From: an uncultured Alphaproteobacteria bacterium
GTDB taxonomy: Bacteria > Pseudomonadota > Alphaproteobacteria > Rhodobacterales > Rhodobacteraceae
DNA: 64,000 nucleotides
Assembly: GCA_902611475.1 (NCBI GenBank)
Contig: CACLZW010000002.1
Location: 1-64,000, forward strand
Reading direction: 5' to 3'
Shown here in pieces: positions 1-8,594 of the stretch; position 1 is the first letter of the stretch, and each line of letters starts with the position of its first letter. Below the pieces are notes generated by a model, which saw only the letters and a program-made list of their open reading frames with translations, was not told where the DNA came from and did no database searches. The position numbers and the translations under genes were made by a program.

Positions 1-1590
1 CGGGATAAGTCCGGTAATTATAATGAAGAATGCTGGAAATGATGCCTCGATCATTAATTCGTCATGTGCGAACTGGTATGTATAAGTTGCGAGTGTTTCA
101 AAGTTAAAAGGTCTTAGTATTAATGTCATTGGCAGCTCTTTAACTATATCTACAAAAGTCAAAATCGCAGCAGCGATGATCGATGTCCTTATAAGGGGAA
201 GAGTAATTTTATATGATGTAGATATTGTGGAATAACCCAAACTTTTTGATGCATCAAATAAATTTGAGGGAATTCTAGAGTATCCTGAAATCACTCCTCC
301 ATAGGGAACAGCATAAAACCTTACTGTTAATGCGAATATAACTCCATACATCGTTCCTCCTAAAAAGACTATATTTCCAGTAAATTTATCTAAAAACCCA
401 AAAAAAATAACCACACCTATAGCGAGCATAGTTCCAGGGAGAGCATATCCTGTAGCAGCAATATTGTAGATAATAACTAAAGCACGATTTTTAGAAAAAT
501 ACGCGCTAGAAGCTGAGAAAAAAGCAAACAATATAATAATTAATGTGGCGGTTAAACCTATAAAAATGGTGTTTAACAGTACAGGGAAAATCACAAAAAA
601 ACTATCAGGTTTTAGCCCTATAAAAACGTTATTTATCAATATAATTATTGGAACTATAAAACCAACTGAAATTGGCACTAAACAAAAGCAAATTGCAAAT
701 AGTGCTTTTTTCAAACTCAACTCTTTTGGTGAAATATTATTAAGTCTCTTAGAGGTATCATTATATTTTTGGCTAGATCTTGCCTTTCTTTCTAGAACAA
801 GCAAGATGATTATAAAAACAAAGGTCACTATCGCTATTTGCGATGCTGCAGATATACTATTCATCCCAATCCAAACGTTAAACATTCCCAGAGTAAGCGT
901 TTGAACAGAGAAATATTCAACTGTTCCAAAATCTGACAGTACTTCCATCGCAACAAGGGCAAGACCTGCCACAATATATGGCCTGCATAAGGGCAAGCCA
1001 ACGGCAAAAAATTTATTTCGGCCATAAAGCGCTGCAGTCTCATACAAGCTTCTAGGAGAATTATTAAAACCTGTTCGTGCTAATATATATATATATGGGT
1101 AGAGTACAAAACCCATTACAAAAATAGCACCCATTACCGATCTTATTTCAGGAAAATAATAGTCAGCTGCCGAGTTTAAACCAAATATATTTCTTATAAG
1201 TCCTTGTACCGGTCCTGCGTACTCTAAGAAATCGGTATAGACATAAGCAATAATATAAGCCGGACAAGCTAGAGGTAGTATTAAAGCCCACTCTATTACT
1301 TTTTTACCGAAAAAAGAGTAATAAGTAACAATCCAGGCCGTTGAAATACCTAAACCACCTGCTAGAGTTAATACTCCTAAGAAAAGCAACAAAGTATTCA
1401 CAACGTATATAGGCAATACTGTGTTTACAAGGTGGACCCACAGATCTTGGTTACTTTCGAAAGCTGTCAAAAGTAAACTGAATATAGGACCAATTAAAAG
1501 GATAGATAGAAAAACAGCGGGAGAGTTTCTCAGTATACCATTATTTTTTACCCAATGGTTTGTGCGAAATATTGCAGAATTACTTAAAAT
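1..1590 (-). CDS. fbpB: Fe(III) ABC transporter permease, FbpB/FutB type (3' end beyond window)
   Basis: Inner-membrane permease of a ferric-iron ABC importer. It receives iron from the periplasmic binding protein encoded just upstream. The minus-strand frame is open from a TAG at 1600-1602 to the window edge, about 530 codons, and reads as alternating hydrophobic helices in the two-module arrangement of this family. The inter-module linker is charged, and each half carries the segment that contacts the ATPase (for example YETAALYGRNKFF and LFDASKSLGYSTI). The start is a problem: no ATG, GTG or TTG lies between the upstream stop and the first helix. ATT at 1588-1590 sits 8 nt after an AGG inside the fbpA 3' end and is taken here; CTG at 1533 and TTG at 1470 are alternatives. 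Tight coupling to fbpA is inferred. The ATPase gene is not in the window. Confidence 0.85.
   Translation of the reverse strand, partial: MLSNSAIFRTNHWVKNNGILRNSPAVFLSILLIGPIFSLLLTAFESNQDLWVHLVNTVLPIYVVNTLLLFLGVLTLAGGLGISTAWIVTYYSFFGKKVIEWALILPLACPAYIIAYVYTDFLEYAGPVQGLIRNIFGLNSAADYYFPEIRSVMGAIFVMGFVLYPYIYILARTGFNNSPRSLYETAALYGRNKFFAVGLPLCRPYIVAGLALVAMEVLSDFGTVEYFSVQTLTLGMFNVWIGMNSISAASQIAIVTFVFIIILLVLERKARSSQKYNDTSKRLNNISPKELSLKKALFAICFCLVPISVGFIVPIIILINNVFIGLKPDSFFVIFPVLLNTIFIGLTATLIIILFAFFSASSAYFSKNRALVIIYNIAATGYALPGTMLAIGVVIFFGFLDKFTGNIVFLGGTMYGVIFALTVRFYAVPYGGVISGYSRIPSNLFDASKSLGYSTISTSYKITLPLIRTSIIAAAILTFVDIVKELPMTLILRPFNFETLATYTYQFAHDELMIEASFPAFFIIITGLIP
1083..1096. repeat. (AT)7 dinucleotide run inside fbpB
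   Basis: Fourteen bases of perfect AT dinucleotide repeat lie within the fbpB coding frame, where they encode Tyr-Ile-Tyr-Ile. Loss or gain of a unit would frameshift the permease. This may simply reflect AT-rich codon choice. Confidence 0.8.
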
Positions 1591-1591
1591 A

Positions 1592-2605
1592 TTACCAACC
1601 TACTTTATCTATAATTTTTTGAGCTTCATAAGCTTTCAGGGCAATTGAGATGATAGGTAAACTGTCAGACTTAAAACTCCCCCAACTTTTTAGTTCTTCT
1701 GTAGTTTCAACATTTGGGTTCACCGGGTATTCAAAATTAATCTCTCCATACATTTTCTGAGAGGCGGCCTTTGATAAGAACTCTAATAAAGCCGCCGCTT
1801 CTTTTTTATTTTTTGAATATTTAGCAACGCCTCCACCCGATATATTTACATGTGCTCCCCTATCCTCTGCACCTTGATTCGGAAAAATTAAGCGAACACT
1901 TTTTGCCCATTCCCTTTGGCTTGGATCGTCAGAATATTTTAATTTACCAAAATAGTAGTTATTTATGATTGATATGTCACACTGGCCTTCAAAGATCGCC
2001 TTTACTTGCGCTCTATCATTTCCTTGCGGCCTTCTAGCTAGATTACCTACGAATTTTTTTGCCCATTCCTCTGCTGCTTTCTCTCCCAGAGATAAAATAA
2101 GCGAAGCCAATAGGGCTCTGTTATATACATGACTTCCTGGTCGGGAACATAACCTTCCTTTCCATTGTTCGTCTGCTAAGTCTTCAATTTTTGTAATTTG
2201 TCCCTCTTTTACTCTGTCCTTGGACGTAACTATAATTCGTGATCGTTTTGATAAGGCAAACCACTTGTTTTCGGGACTTTTCAAATTCTGGGGAATGTTC
2301 CTATCCAGAATATCCGAATTTACTGATGCGAGGAGATCGAGATCATCATATATATATAAGCGCCCAATATCTACCGTCAAAATGACATCAGCAGGACTAT
2401 TCTTACCCTCTGCTTTCAGTCGTTGAGCTAAACCTTTCGTTGCATATACTACGTTAGTCTTAATTCCCGTTTCTTCAGTGAATTTTTCCAAAAAAGGATT
2501 GATGAGAAAGGGTTGGCGGTGAGAGTAAATATTAACTTCAGCGCCAATTACCGTAGTAAACGATAGAAATAAAAAAGTTATAATTGATAGCGGATAGAAG
2601 TTCAT
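1592..2605 (-). CDS. fbpA: Periplasmic Fe(III)-binding protein, FbpA/FutA family
   Basis: Solute-binding component of a ferric ABC importer, 337 aa, the usual length. It has an N-terminal signal peptide (residues 1 to about 22, ending in VIGA) followed by the family opening EVNIYSHRQ. The body carries the typical segments: LAQRLKAEG, a hinge region with PADVILTVD, and the tandem tyrosines of INNYYFGK (near residue 217), which are iron ligands in this family. The start is ATG with a good AAGGAG ribosome site 8 nt upstream. The gene lies 14 bp after the desaturase gene, and its stop overlaps the presumed start region of fbpB, so one transcript is likely. FutA and FbpA subtypes cannot be separated by eye. 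Confidence 0.92.
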   Translation of the reverse strand: MNFYPLSIITFLFLSFTTVIGAEVNIYSHRQPFLINPFLEKFTEETGIKTNVVYATKGLAQRLKAEGKNSPADVILTVDIGRLYIYDDLDLLASVNSDILDRNIPQNLKSPENKWFALSKRSRIIVTSKDRVKEGQITKIEDLADEQWKGRLCSRPGSHVYNRALLASLILSLGEKAAEEWAKKFVGNLARRPQGNDRAQVKAIFEGQCDISIINNYYFGKLKYSDDPSQREWAKSVRLIFPNQGAEDRGAHVNISGGGVAKYSKNKKEAAALLEFLSKAASQKMYGEINFEYPVNPNVETTEELKSWGSFKSDSLPIISIALKAYEAQKIIDKVGW

Positions 2606-2619
2606 TAGGATTGCTCCTT

Positions 2620-3597
2620 TTATATTTTAAAAATTTTATTTAGCGATTTGAGACTGGAGAGACTTTCTGCGGCAATATCTGAAATTTCTTTCATCGGTTT
2701 TAAATATAATTCCGTAATTGATGTAGGATTGAAGTCATTATCTTCAACTCCTAATATAAGATTATCAATATCCTCGGAGTGATGAAGCGATCCAAATATC
2801 CAATCCCAGATCGCCAAAGCGGCTCCAAAGTTTTTATCGTAATGTCTTTCATCCAAAGAATGATGAAGCTGATGTTGAGCTGGCGAAATGAGAATTTTTT
2901 CTAACCAAACCCAATATTTGATATCTATATGAGAATGCCTTAAATTTGATCCGGCAACATGAAAAGAAAATACTAAGAAGTTGACGCCTAAAATAGTTAC
3001 TAAATCAACTTTATTACCAAAAATGAAAAAGAACGTGGAAATCACTATACCTTGAGAAAATGCTCCTCTTAAGGAAAATAGAATTCCCTCAAGAGGGTGT
3101 GTTCTGTACACTGTGATTGGATTCAAGGTCTCAGCCGAATGATGAACTTTATGAAGAGCCCACAAGACGGGCCACTTATGCATCCATCTGTGTACCCAGT
3201 ATTTTGTGAAGTCGTCAAAAGTGAAGAAAACGAAAGTAAATAGAATAGCTACTAGAATAGCCGGGGTATCATTTAAGAAAGAAATAAGCCCACTTAACGG
3301 TATTGATAAAAGAGAATAGTAAAAAAATGTTGCAACGGCTAACTGAGTCAAAAGATAAGGAGATAATACCAACATGAGAACTCTATTAATTAAAAACATT
3401 TTGTAATCCGAGATTGCAGAACCTGATAAGAGAATTTTCTTATCAAACACTTTAAAAATTGCTGATTTCAACCCCTTTTTCTTAAAAAATACTAGCCATA
3501 AAAAAGCTATTGCGATGGATAATGCAATGTACCCTAGGAAAACTCTTTTCTTTGGATCAAAAAAGTGATGGAAAATATCGCCAATATATTCTAACAT
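2620..3597 (-). CDS. Sterol desaturase / fatty acid hydroxylase family membrane protein
   Basis: Integral membrane di-iron oxygenase family, 325 aa. Several N-terminal hydrophobic segments precede the histidine clusters that bind the two irons: HRWMH (about residue 137), HKVHH, THPLEG and HQLHH (about residue 241). The members of this family hydroxylate or desaturate lipid-like substrates with O2; the substrate here cannot be read from sequence. It lies immediately upstream of fbpA on the same strand (14 bp gap) and downstream of the DUF4856 gene. An iron-dependent enzyme co-transcribed with iron uptake is plausible; a role in siderophore or membrane-lipid modification is only inference. Confidence 0.88.
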   Translation of the reverse strand: MLEYIGDIFHHFFDPKKRVFLGYIALSIAIAFLWLVFFKKKGLKSAIFKVFDKKILLSGSAISDYKMFLINRVLMLVLSPYLLTQLAVATFFYYSLLSIPLSGLISFLNDTPAILVAILFTFVFFTFDDFTKYWVHRWMHKWPVLWALHKVHHSAETLNPITVYRTHPLEGILFSLRGAFSQGIVISTFFFIFGNKVDLVTILGVNFLVFSFHVAGSNLRHSHIDIKYWVWLEKILISPAQHQLHHSLDERHYDKNFGAALAIWDWIFGSLHHSEDIDNLILGVEDNDFNPTSITELYLKPMKEISDIAAESLSSLKSLNKIFKI

Positions 3598-3638
3598 TTT
3601 ATTCCTGTTTTATATAAGCCCCTTTTAAGCTATTTAGG

Positions 3639-3674
3639 AGCCTCCCCCGTGACTGGGAAATCCGGGGGAAAGCT
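3639..3674 (-). other. GC-rich hairpin between DUF4856 and desaturase genes
   Basis: Seven-base stem (3643-3649 with 3663-3669, TCCCCCG/CGGGGGA), extended by an AGC/GCT pair, with a 13-nt loop. It stands out in very AT-rich DNA just after the DUF4856 stop. No U tract follows on the minus strand, so it looks more like an attenuator or mRNA-stabilising/processing element than a full terminator. It may set unequal expression of the abundant secreted protein and the genes downstream. Confidence 0.5.
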
Positions 3675-3691
3675 GGAGAAGGAAAGCTCTT

Positions 3692-5068
3692 TTAGTCGTT
3701 TTCCGCACTATCTGAGCTTCCTACCTTTGATGCCAAAGAGGACATTTCTGCTAACATGTCGTTTCCTTTTGCTTTGACACCAAACTTTTCGACCATCAGC
3801 TTTTGGATCTTAAGCATGTGAAGCTTAAACTCACCCCAAGACTGAGCCTCTTCCTTGATGTAATTTCCTGAGGAATCTACACCTGTTACTTGTGAAGCAT
3901 TCATAAGAACTGGTCCGATACCTGTAAGACTGTTTAGCTTCACGGCTGTTTCACCCAAGTTTGATTTGCCTGTCTGAAGAGCCAGTGCAAAACCTTTAAG
4001 TTCTCCCCAATGTTTCGCGTAGGTGGAGAAGGCTTTATCTGAGTAATTTTCTTCAAGCTTTACGATATCCTTGTAAACGGAACCCGCGTACTTAAAAACA
4101 GACTCGGCAATAACTTTTTCCCAATTTGCATTAATTACAGCAATGTGACCTTGCAGTGCAGATTTTTCTGATGATGAAAGCTTTTCACCTTTCGCTCCTG
4201 CAATTATCTTTCTTCCGTCTAAAAAAGCCTGGGTAACTGTATTATAGTAATTTGTCTTACCACTTTTATCAAAACTTGATGCATAGTAAGCGTGCGCAAA
4301 ATTGTACTCGCTCTTGAGATCTACTACACCATCTTTGTTTTGGTCTGCGGCAGCCATATCCTTCATTTTAGTGATATCGTAGTTTTGCTTTGCGCTGAGA
4401 CCGAGCCCATGTGAGACGGCACCCCAATATCCAAATGCTTCATCCCAAGCGTGCTCTTTGTAGGTATAATAAGCTCCGTCCTTGTATGGCTTGTCATTTG
4501 TCTTTGAATCAGGAGCCATCTTTTCATCTAGATAGTTATCAACTGCTTGGTTATAAAACACCGCGCCCATTACAAACTTTGAAATCAATTGAGGATAGTT
4601 GTAACCAGTTGCAGGGTCGAAACCACCTTTTGTCTGAGCGGCTTTTTTAATCATAAAATCAATAACTTCTGGTCCAGTCATTTGACCAGGCCATCCATTT
4701 ATAACGCCCTTATAAGTTTTATCAGACAGATTTTTACCTTCGCTGATTTGGTTTAACGTTGTTTGCTTTATTTTAAAATCACCTTTTGCTTTGGGTGCAA
4801 TAATATCAAGGTCCTCTTTACTTCCCTTGAAGTACTTCATCATCTGAGCTTCGATTTCAGCAGCGTTAGATCCTCCATCACCTTTCCCAGCTAGTTTTTT
4901 AAGAGAATCATGTAAAACATGTCTTGCTATTTGCCCTGAGTAAGAGACTGAGTTGGTCTTGTCTCCAGTATAACCTTTCAGTGTAATTGGAAACGTTGAA
5001 TAAAAATGATGTGCTGCTACCTCTGTCACTACAAGTACCGCAACAATCATAAAGAAAAGTTTTTTCAT
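3692..5068 (-). CDS. DUF4856 domain secreted protein, likely iron-linked
   Basis: 458 aa with an N-terminal signal peptide (residues 1 to about 19, ending before HHFYSTFP). The mature part matches the DUF4856 pattern: VSYSGQIARHVL near residue 42 and EHAWDEAFGYWGA near residue 206, a motif reminiscent of imelysin-type periplasmic iron-regulated proteins. The biochemical role is not known. A strong AAGGA site precedes the ATG. It is the first gene of the leftward iron cluster, and a Fur box lies about 150 bp upstream in the divergent region. This context supports a periplasmic or surface role in iron or metal acquisition, which is inference. Confidence 0.8.
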   Translation of the reverse strand: MKKLFFMIVAVLVVTEVAAHHFYSTFPITLKGYTGDKTNSVSYSGQIARHVLHDSLKKLAGKGDGGSNAAEIEAQMMKYFKGSKEDLDIIAPKAKGDFKIKQTTLNQISEGKNLSDKTYKGVINGWPGQMTGPEVIDFMIKKAAQTKGGFDPATGYNYPQLISKFVMGAVFYNQAVDNYLDEKMAPDSKTNDKPYKDGAYYTYKEHAWDEAFGYWGAVSHGLGLSAKQNYDITKMKDMAAADQNKDGVVDLKSEYNFAHAYYASSFDKSGKTNYYNTVTQAFLDGRKIIAGAKGEKLSSSEKSALQGHIAVINANWEKVIAESVFKYAGSVYKDIVKLEENYSDKAFSTYAKHWGELKGFALALQTGKSNLGETAVKLNSLTGIGPVLMNASQVTGVDSSGNYIKEEAQSWGEFKLHMLKIQKLMVEKFGVKAKGNDMLAEMSSLASKVGSSDSAEND

Positions 5069-5215
5069 TATATATATCCTTCATTTTTAAATTCCGACTA
5101 TCCCAGTCAGGATTAAAGATGACTAATTTGATCGGCTTTGTCAACAACTATTCTGACTAAAAAAGTAATGATTAAAAGAATTGGAATTATCTAGTATTAG
5201 AAATATTTTTTTCTT

Positions 5216-5234
5216 GCAAATGATAATCACTATC
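5216..5234. promoter_or_regulatory. Fur-type box in divergent region
   Basis: GCAAATGATAATCACTATC matches 16 of 19 positions of the classical Fur box GATAATGATAATCATTATC. Its core forms the inverted repeat TGATA-ATCAC-TATCA. It lies 28 bp before the TTG start of the metal transporter and about 150 bp from the DUF4856 start. The TGCAAAT left edge also resembles half of the Mur (manganese) box described in alphaproteobacteria, so either Fur or Mur could be the reader. Confidence 0.75.
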
Positions 5235-5262
5235 AAGTAGACATTTTATAGAAAGTTTTAAG

Positions 5263-6357
5263 TTGATTTATTCTATCAGAAAAAAGTATTTCATTGCCCT
5301 TTTACTGCTTGCTCTAACAGCACTGCCAGGGGAGTTGGGCGACCTGACAAGAGCCTTAGTTACTGACGCATATGTTCAGGTAAGTGCTTTCGTAGCCATT
5401 ACTCTATCTATCTTCTATTTATCAGAGCATAGGTTTAATTTTAATGTAGGGAATATTCTTCGAGAATCTTCAGCCTTACAAATACCAATAGCTGCTATTC
5501 TTGGTGCAACGCCAGGGTGCGGCGGTGCCGTTGTTGTGGTTGCGGCCTACACTTCTGGCAATGTGTCATTTGGAGCGGTTATAGCAACCCTAACCGCTAC
5601 AATGGGAGACGCCGCATTTTTACTAATTGCGGTCAGACCGGACATTGCAATATTAGTTCTTCCTCTTACGCTACTCGCTGGAATTATCACAGGATATATT
5701 GCTGATAATTTTCTTACTTTTTCACATCAGGAGAAGGCAGTAAATCTAAAGAGTGACGTTCCCATAATTGGCAAAAATAGGAAGCGTGACATCATATTTA
5801 CTTGTCTGATAATACCAGGTTTTGGCTTGGGGATTCTCCAAATACTTCAGTATGATCTTGAAGAGCTCTTTGGTATTTTCCCACAGATCATTGCAATAGT
5901 TGGAATGGTGACAAGTATTTTTATATGGTCGAACTCACAAATCAAAACCATGACTAACCCGAGAGACAAACCACTTGTTCGCGTAGCTGAAGAAACAAGT
6001 TTTATCGCTATCTGGGTTTTAGCTGCTTATTTAGCCTACGATTATCTCGTTTATCTAACTCCGTTAGACTTAAACGTGATGTTTAAGACGATAGGAATGC
6101 TGATTCCTTTACTTGCCATAATTATAGGGTTTATTCCTGGATGCGGACCCCAAATATTGGTCACAACTCTTTTTATAAATGGAATGATACCTTTTAGTGC
6201 TCTTTTAGGAAATGCTATATCAAACGATGGTGATGCTTTGTTTCCTGCTATAGCGATCGCTCCTAGAGCCGCTGTGCTTGCTACGATTTATTCGGCTATA
6301 CCAGCTTTTATAATGGCCTATACTTTTTACTTTTTTTTCCCTTTTATCGGACAATAA
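5263..6357 (+). CDS. Putative 10-11 TM heavy-metal/manganese transporter (ArsP_2 family)
   Basis: 364-aa polytopic inner-membrane protein. It resembles the family annotated as putative 10TM heavy-metal exporter or predicted manganese transporter. Two paired glycine/cysteine motifs are diagnostic: GATPGCGGAVVVV (about residue 81) and GFIPGCGPQILVTT (about residue 288), each followed by a polar helix (ATMGDAAFLL and NAISNDGDALFPA). This suggests an internal duplication with Cys, Asp and Asn in the pathway. The start is TTG at 5263. The Fur-like box lies just upstream, implying control by metal. Direction of transport and metal are unproven. Its stop is 2 bp from the stop of the convergent cNMP gene. 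Confidence 0.8.
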   Translation: MIYSIRKKYFIALLLLALTALPGELGDLTRALVTDAYVQVSAFVAITLSIFYLSEHRFNFNVGNILRESSALQIPIAAILGATPGCGGAVVVVAAYTSGNVSFGAVIATLTATMGDAAFLLIAVRPDIAILVLPLTLLAGIITGYIADNFLTFSHQEKAVNLKSDVPIIGKNRKRDIIFTCLIIPGFGLGILQILQYDLEELFGIFPQIIAIVGMVTSIFIWSNSQIKTMTNPRDKPLVRVAEETSFIAIWVLAAYLAYDYLVYLTPLDLNVMFKTIGMLIPLLAIIIGFIPGCGPQILVTTLFINGMIPFSALLGNAISNDGDALFPAIAIAPRAAVLATIYSAIPAFIMAYTFYFFFPFIGQ

Positions 6358-6359
6358 AA

Positions 6360-6827
6360 TCAATCTTCCGAAAGTGTCTTATTTACTTTCTTCCTCATCT
6401 GCTCGACTAATTTAGTGATATCTTCGGATATGGTCTCAGTTTTTTTTACCATTGCCATCAGTTTCTCCAAATCCTTTGATAATTCTTCACTTTGCACGTT
6501 TGAGTCAATGAGTCTCAAATGTGTTTTTCTTATCAACGCAGAAATAACTTTGTTCTGTTTTAAAAAACTGTCTATCGATATTGCCGGAAGGAATAAGGCA
6601 TGAACTTCATGCTCACCGGCAATTGCCGTTACCGAACGTGGCTTTTTTAAAACAAGCGAGGCATCACCAAATATTTCATTCACGCCCAACCTATTAAGTT
6701 TTAGTCCTCCTGAGGTGTAAATATAAACGTATCCAGACTTAATCAGATACGCACCTTCTGGGTTATCCCCTGCCTTGTAAATCTCTTCATTTGGCTGCCA
6801 TATCACATGCTTTTCAGTTTTTTCCAT
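6360..6827 (-). CDS. Cyclic-nucleotide-binding domain protein with C-terminal coiled coil
   Basis: 155 aa. Residues about 5-105 form a CAP-type cNMP-binding beta-roll (GDNPEGAYLIKSGYVYIY, then GVNEIFGDASLVLKKPRSVTAIA, which corresponds to the phosphate-binding cassette). The last 45 residues are charged and helical, likely a coiled coil. There is no helix-turn-helix, so it is not a DNA-binding CRP protein; a signalling or scaffold role is possible. It follows the GST gene by 6 bp and probably is the last gene of the thioesterase-GST-cNMP operon. Confidence 0.82.
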   Translation of the reverse strand: MEKTEKHVIWQPNEEIYKAGDNPEGAYLIKSGYVYIYTSGGLKLNRLGVNEIFGDASLVLKKPRSVTAIAGEHEVHALFLPAISIDSFLKQNKVISALIRKTHLRLIDSNVQSEELSKDLEKLMAMVKKTETISEDITKLVEQMRKKVNKTLSED

Positions 6828-6833
6828 TTGTTC

Positions 6834-7583
6834 CTACTCCACATATTCTTTTAGTTTTTTTTCATCAACGACTATAGGTTGGATGATGCCTCCAGCCCTT
6901 TCAAAAATATCAAGGATGTTTGGCATAGCCAGCATATTTTCCCACACCTTATTTAGATTTGGAAAATCTTTTTTTAAAGGAATATCTGATGCGAGTGCAT
7001 TTCTTATTTGGGGAATTAAAAAACAATCCGCATAAGAGACAGTATCTCCAACACAAAATTTTCCTGAAACATTTTCTAAAATTTCCTCTATGGCTGAAAA
7101 CTCACGATTGATAAAATGCTTCCTTAAGGGATGCTTAACCGGCTGCGCTTTTTTCATTCCCCACTCACCCATAGCCTGGATAATAAAAGGAATGTTTTGA
7201 TAGGGTTGTGTATCAGCGGCCACAATCCACTGAATTCTTCTCATCTCGGCTTTTAAATAGGGGTCCTCTGGAATTAATGGAGAGGGTTCGCCCAGAAGGT
7301 CATCTATCAAATCTATGATAGCTCCTGTCTGAGTCATTTTTTTACCATCCTCAAGCAAAAGTAAAGGCACCCTTCCTTCAGGGTTTAGAGCTTTATAATC
7401 ATTGGTTTTTAACTTATTGTATTGTTCATCATCGCTGGGGATCGTCCAAATAGGTATTCCACGATTATCAAAATCTATTCCAGTCTCAATTAGTTTAACT
7501 TTATTGTCGAGAATACCTCTGCAGCTTAAAAAAATTAAAACGCGCAAAGAGGCACTACTAGATGAATGATAATATAATTTCAT
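6834..7583 (-). CDS. Glutathione S-transferase family protein
   Basis: 249 aa. The N-terminal thioredoxin-like GST domain begins MKLYYHSSSSASLRVLIFL and carries the glutathione-site segment GRVPLLLLEDGKKMTQTGAI (cis-Pro at VPLL, near residue 73; Thr in place of the common Glu-Ser). The helical C-terminal domain contains VGDTVSYADCFLIPQ, the family N-capping motif. It resembles maleylacetoacetate isomerase/zeta-class proteins in layout, but the SSCS-type motif is replaced by a serine run, so the reaction is not assigned. It lies 13 bp after the thioesterase-like gene. Confidence 0.88.
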   Translation of the reverse strand: MKLYYHSSSSASLRVLIFLSCRGILDNKVKLIETGIDFDNRGIPIWTIPSDDEQYNKLKTNDYKALNPEGRVPLLLLEDGKKMTQTGAIIDLIDDLLGEPSPLIPEDPYLKAEMRRIQWIVAADTQPYQNIPFIIQAMGEWGMKKAQPVKHPLRKHFINREFSAIEEILENVSGKFCVGDTVSYADCFLIPQIRNALASDIPLKKDFPNLNKVWENMLAMPNILDIFERAGGIIQPIVVDEKKLKEYVE

Positions 7584-7596
7584 TTTTTAAACCCTC

Positions 7597-8481
7597 TTAC
7601 AATATCAGTTTAGTCAAGGCCTCTGCCATTTCCGTTGGTATCGGAATCGACTTCCTAGCCTGGAGATCCATGGTAACGGCTACAGCACTAGCTAATGCAA
7701 CTGGCTTTCCTGTCTTAACATTAAATATCCAATGCTTCCATACAAACGTCTTATTAGACATTGATTGAATTCCTGATTTTATTTTTAAATGCGTACCTAA
7801 AGGAACATATTCAAAAAAATCAAACTTATATTCTAGTGCAGCACTTCCAACATTGGTCATACCATTTTCATCTATTGTGCCAGTATACGCTAACAAGTGC
7901 GGTGTTGAGTCCGATACAACACCCATGTAAGCAGACGGTTTAATCCTACTCAAATTATCGCATTGCCTGAACAAAATTACCGATTCAAATGAATCAATCA
8001 TATTTTTCTGAGAGGCTTGTGAGAGAGACATTAAATCCTCCTTGTGTAAAGATAATCCTCTTGGTTGACCATAGCTTGGGATATCTACTCTCAATTCCTC
8101 AAATACTTTAGAAAAATTCTTTTTTATTTCCTCTGGAAGTTTACTCGTCCATAGAAATTCAAAATTAAAGGCAGCACAGGGTTGCTGTGTAATCGTTTCT
8201 ATCATTTCTAAATAGAGTTTTACTTCGGTATCTCCAAGTTGAACTATTCCCAGTTTAAAAAAAAATGGAGCTCCTGCTTTTTGTTCCTTAAGAAAACGAA
8301 TGTGGGCACGGGCAAGAGAAAGATATGTATTTCCCAACTCGACTGGTCTTTCGTTAATCCCTAAATTGTTCCAAAGCACAACACATCCTTGAAGTGCTTT
8401 TTCAAAATAGAACTGGACATTCATATGGCCCATTTGATCTATTTCCCAAGATTGGACTGAGTTTCTGTAAACCGTTATCAT
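7597..8481 (-). CDS. Acyl-CoA thioesterase-like protein (tandem hot-dog)
   Basis: 294 aa from the ATG at 8481, which gives MITVYRNSVQSWEIDQMGHM; an ATG at 8520 would add 13 residues without obvious homology. Two hot-dog-like halves are visible. The first has the 4-hydroxybenzoyl-CoA thioesterase signature (DQMGHMNVQFYFE, with the Asp/His/Asn environment). The second has GAALEYKFDFFEYVPLGTHL-like strands and ends with ALASAVAVTMDLQARKS. Enzymes of this kind hydrolyse acyl-CoA or act as acyl carriers. It heads the leftward operon with GST and the cNMP protein. Confidence 0.78.
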   Translation of the reverse strand: MITVYRNSVQSWEIDQMGHMNVQFYFEKALQGCVVLWNNLGINERPVELGNTYLSLARAHIRFLKEQKAGAPFFFKLGIVQLGDTEVKLYLEMIETITQQPCAAFNFEFLWTSKLPEEIKKNFSKVFEELRVDIPSYGQPRGLSLHKEDLMSLSQASQKNMIDSFESVILFRQCDNLSRIKPSAYMGVVSDSTPHLLAYTGTIDENGMTNVGSAALEYKFDFFEYVPLGTHLKIKSGIQSMSNKTFVWKHWIFNVKTGKPVALASAVAVTMDLQARKSIPIPTEMAEALTKLIL

Positions 8482-8594
8482 TATGTCTAGATAATTCCTT
8501 ATCTTGAATTTGGTGATCACATTTTATCTCTTGTTGTACAAGAAATTGTCCTATAATTAGATCATAGAGTTTATTTATCATCAAAGGAATTAAA

